NCBI GenBank assembly: GCA_945877235.1
Contig: CAMCRF010000022.1
Location: 1-5,267, forward strand
Reading direction: 5' to 3'
DNA from: Bordetella parapertussis
GTDB lineage: Bacteria > Pseudomonadota > Gammaproteobacteria > Burkholderiales > Burkholderiaceae_A
Length of the DNA stretch: 5,267 nucleotides
The translations under genes and the position numbers were made by a program. Every line of letters begins with the position of its first letter. The stretch's first letter is position 1. Positions 5,068-5,267 of this stretch are shown in pieces. The notes under the pieces are model-generated. The model was given only the letters and a program-made list of their open reading frames with translations, made no database searches and was not told where the DNA came from.

Positions 5068-5267
5068 ACCCCACCTGGCCCGAAGATTGGGCTGTTGATC
5101 CACGGATCCCACACCGATACCGGCTCCGGCCAACTCAGCCCCTCAGGCTCAGGCCCTTGCCCCATCAACCCCCTCACCGCTAGGGCCACCGCATCCTCCT
5201 GCGTGAGCACCTCAGACCCCTCACTCGTAGCCTCCAACACCCTTCTTAACGTCACCAAGTCCGTCGT
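5064..5267 (-). CDS. C-terminal end of a likely RTX/DUF4214-like surface protein (start off the right edge)
   Basis: The frame is open from the window edge to a TGA at 5066-5064, giving 67 residues. A TTG at 5258 could act as a start, but three further codons (Thr-Thr-Asp) continue in frame, so this is more likely the end of a longer gene. The opening TTDLVTLRRVLEATSEG and the following SxxLTQEDAVALAVRGLM resemble, from memory, the final residues of Burkholderiales RTX/DUF4214-like proteins, where a TTDLxTLxxV segment precedes a short helix. The last 30 residues are Pro/Trp-rich (WPEPVSVWDPW) and may hold the secretion signal. Codons end mostly in G, like the C-terminal part of the gene at the left edge. 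The stop overlaps the protease start (ATGA), which places it in the same transcription unit. Family assignment is tentative. Confidence 0.6.
   Translation of the reverse strand, partial: TTDLVTLRRVLEATSEGSEVLTQEDAVALAVRGLMGQGPEPEGLSWPEPVSVWDPWINSPIFGPGGV
5069..5076 (-). promoter_or_regulatory. Ribosome binding site of the S41 protease gene
   Basis: AGGTGGGG ends one base before the ATG at 5067 and seven before the ATG at 5061. Spacing alone favours 5061, while the ATGA overlap with the preceding stop favours 5067. Both give the same lipidated mature protein, so the choice changes only two signal-peptide residues. Confidence 0.55.

Noticed and set aside
5068..5133. An upstream ATG at 5133 as the protease start
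   Set aside because: It would add 22 residues ahead of a normal lipoprotein signal and overlap the preceding gene by 70 bases, while the ATGs at 5067 and 5061 have a nearby AGGTGG.
5064..5258. The right-edge fragment as a complete 64-residue gene starting at TTG 5258
   Set aside because: The frame continues to the window edge, no ribosome binding site can be seen, and the sequence resembles the end of a larger protein.
1..5267. CRISPR arrays, tRNA or rRNA genes, insertion sequences, promoters and terminators
   Set aside because: Reading both strands showed no spaced direct repeats, no cloverleaf, no transposase and no hairpin followed by a T-run; there is effectively no noncoding space for them.

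Overview
The window is an almost gap-free run of seven genes, all on the minus strand, so transcription runs from high to low coordinates. Base composition looks moderately GC-rich. The protein types (an S41 lipoprotein protease, a DUF4266/DUF3570 pair, and RTX-like proteins with a tail that resembles those of Burkholderiales) suggest a Gram-negative proteobacterium, most likely a betaproteobacterium of the Burkholderiales/Comamonadaceae kind. The taxonomic call is inference from protein style, not a database match.

Layout in transcription order: (1) 5267-5064, the C-terminal end of a protein that starts outside the window and resembles the tail of RTX/DUF4214-like surface proteins; (2) 5067-3673, a PDZ plus S41 serine protease lipoprotein; (3) 3665-3222, an exported TlpA-type thioredoxin-fold protein with WCAPC; (4) 3225-2986, a small DUF4266 lipoprotein ending in a Gly-rich CxC tail; (5) 2999-1881, a DUF3570 outer-membrane beta-barrel protein; (6) 1906-1025, an ApbE-family FAD:protein FMN transferase; (7) 1028-1, the N-terminal 342 codons of an RTX-like calcium-binding protein that runs off the left edge. 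Three junctions are 4-base ATGA overlaps, two are longer overlaps, and the only gap is 7 bases. No stretch lacks a gene, and I see no internal promoter, terminator, RNA gene, mobile element or CRISPR array.

Genes 3-6 look like one module: thioredoxin-fold protein, small lipoprotein, barrel and flavin transferase. From memory, these four families occur together in other proteobacteria. The main observation is that the DUF3570 barrel carries D-A-I-S-G-A-S (residues 80-86), which fits the D-x-x-S/T-G-A-T/S pattern that ApbE enzymes flavinylate. The enzyme and a candidate substrate are therefore encoded next to each other. Two things cut against a simple reading: the ApbE has no signal peptide, and a Gly sits where the family usually has a metal-binding Asp.

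The protease has cysteines beside both residues of its Ser-Lys dyad, and the next gene is a thioredoxin-like protein, so redox control is a reasonable guess. The genes at the two window edges appear to belong to the same surface-protein family and flank the module. A working picture is an envelope redox/flavinylation module linked to secreted calcium-binding proteins; that overall role is hypothesis.
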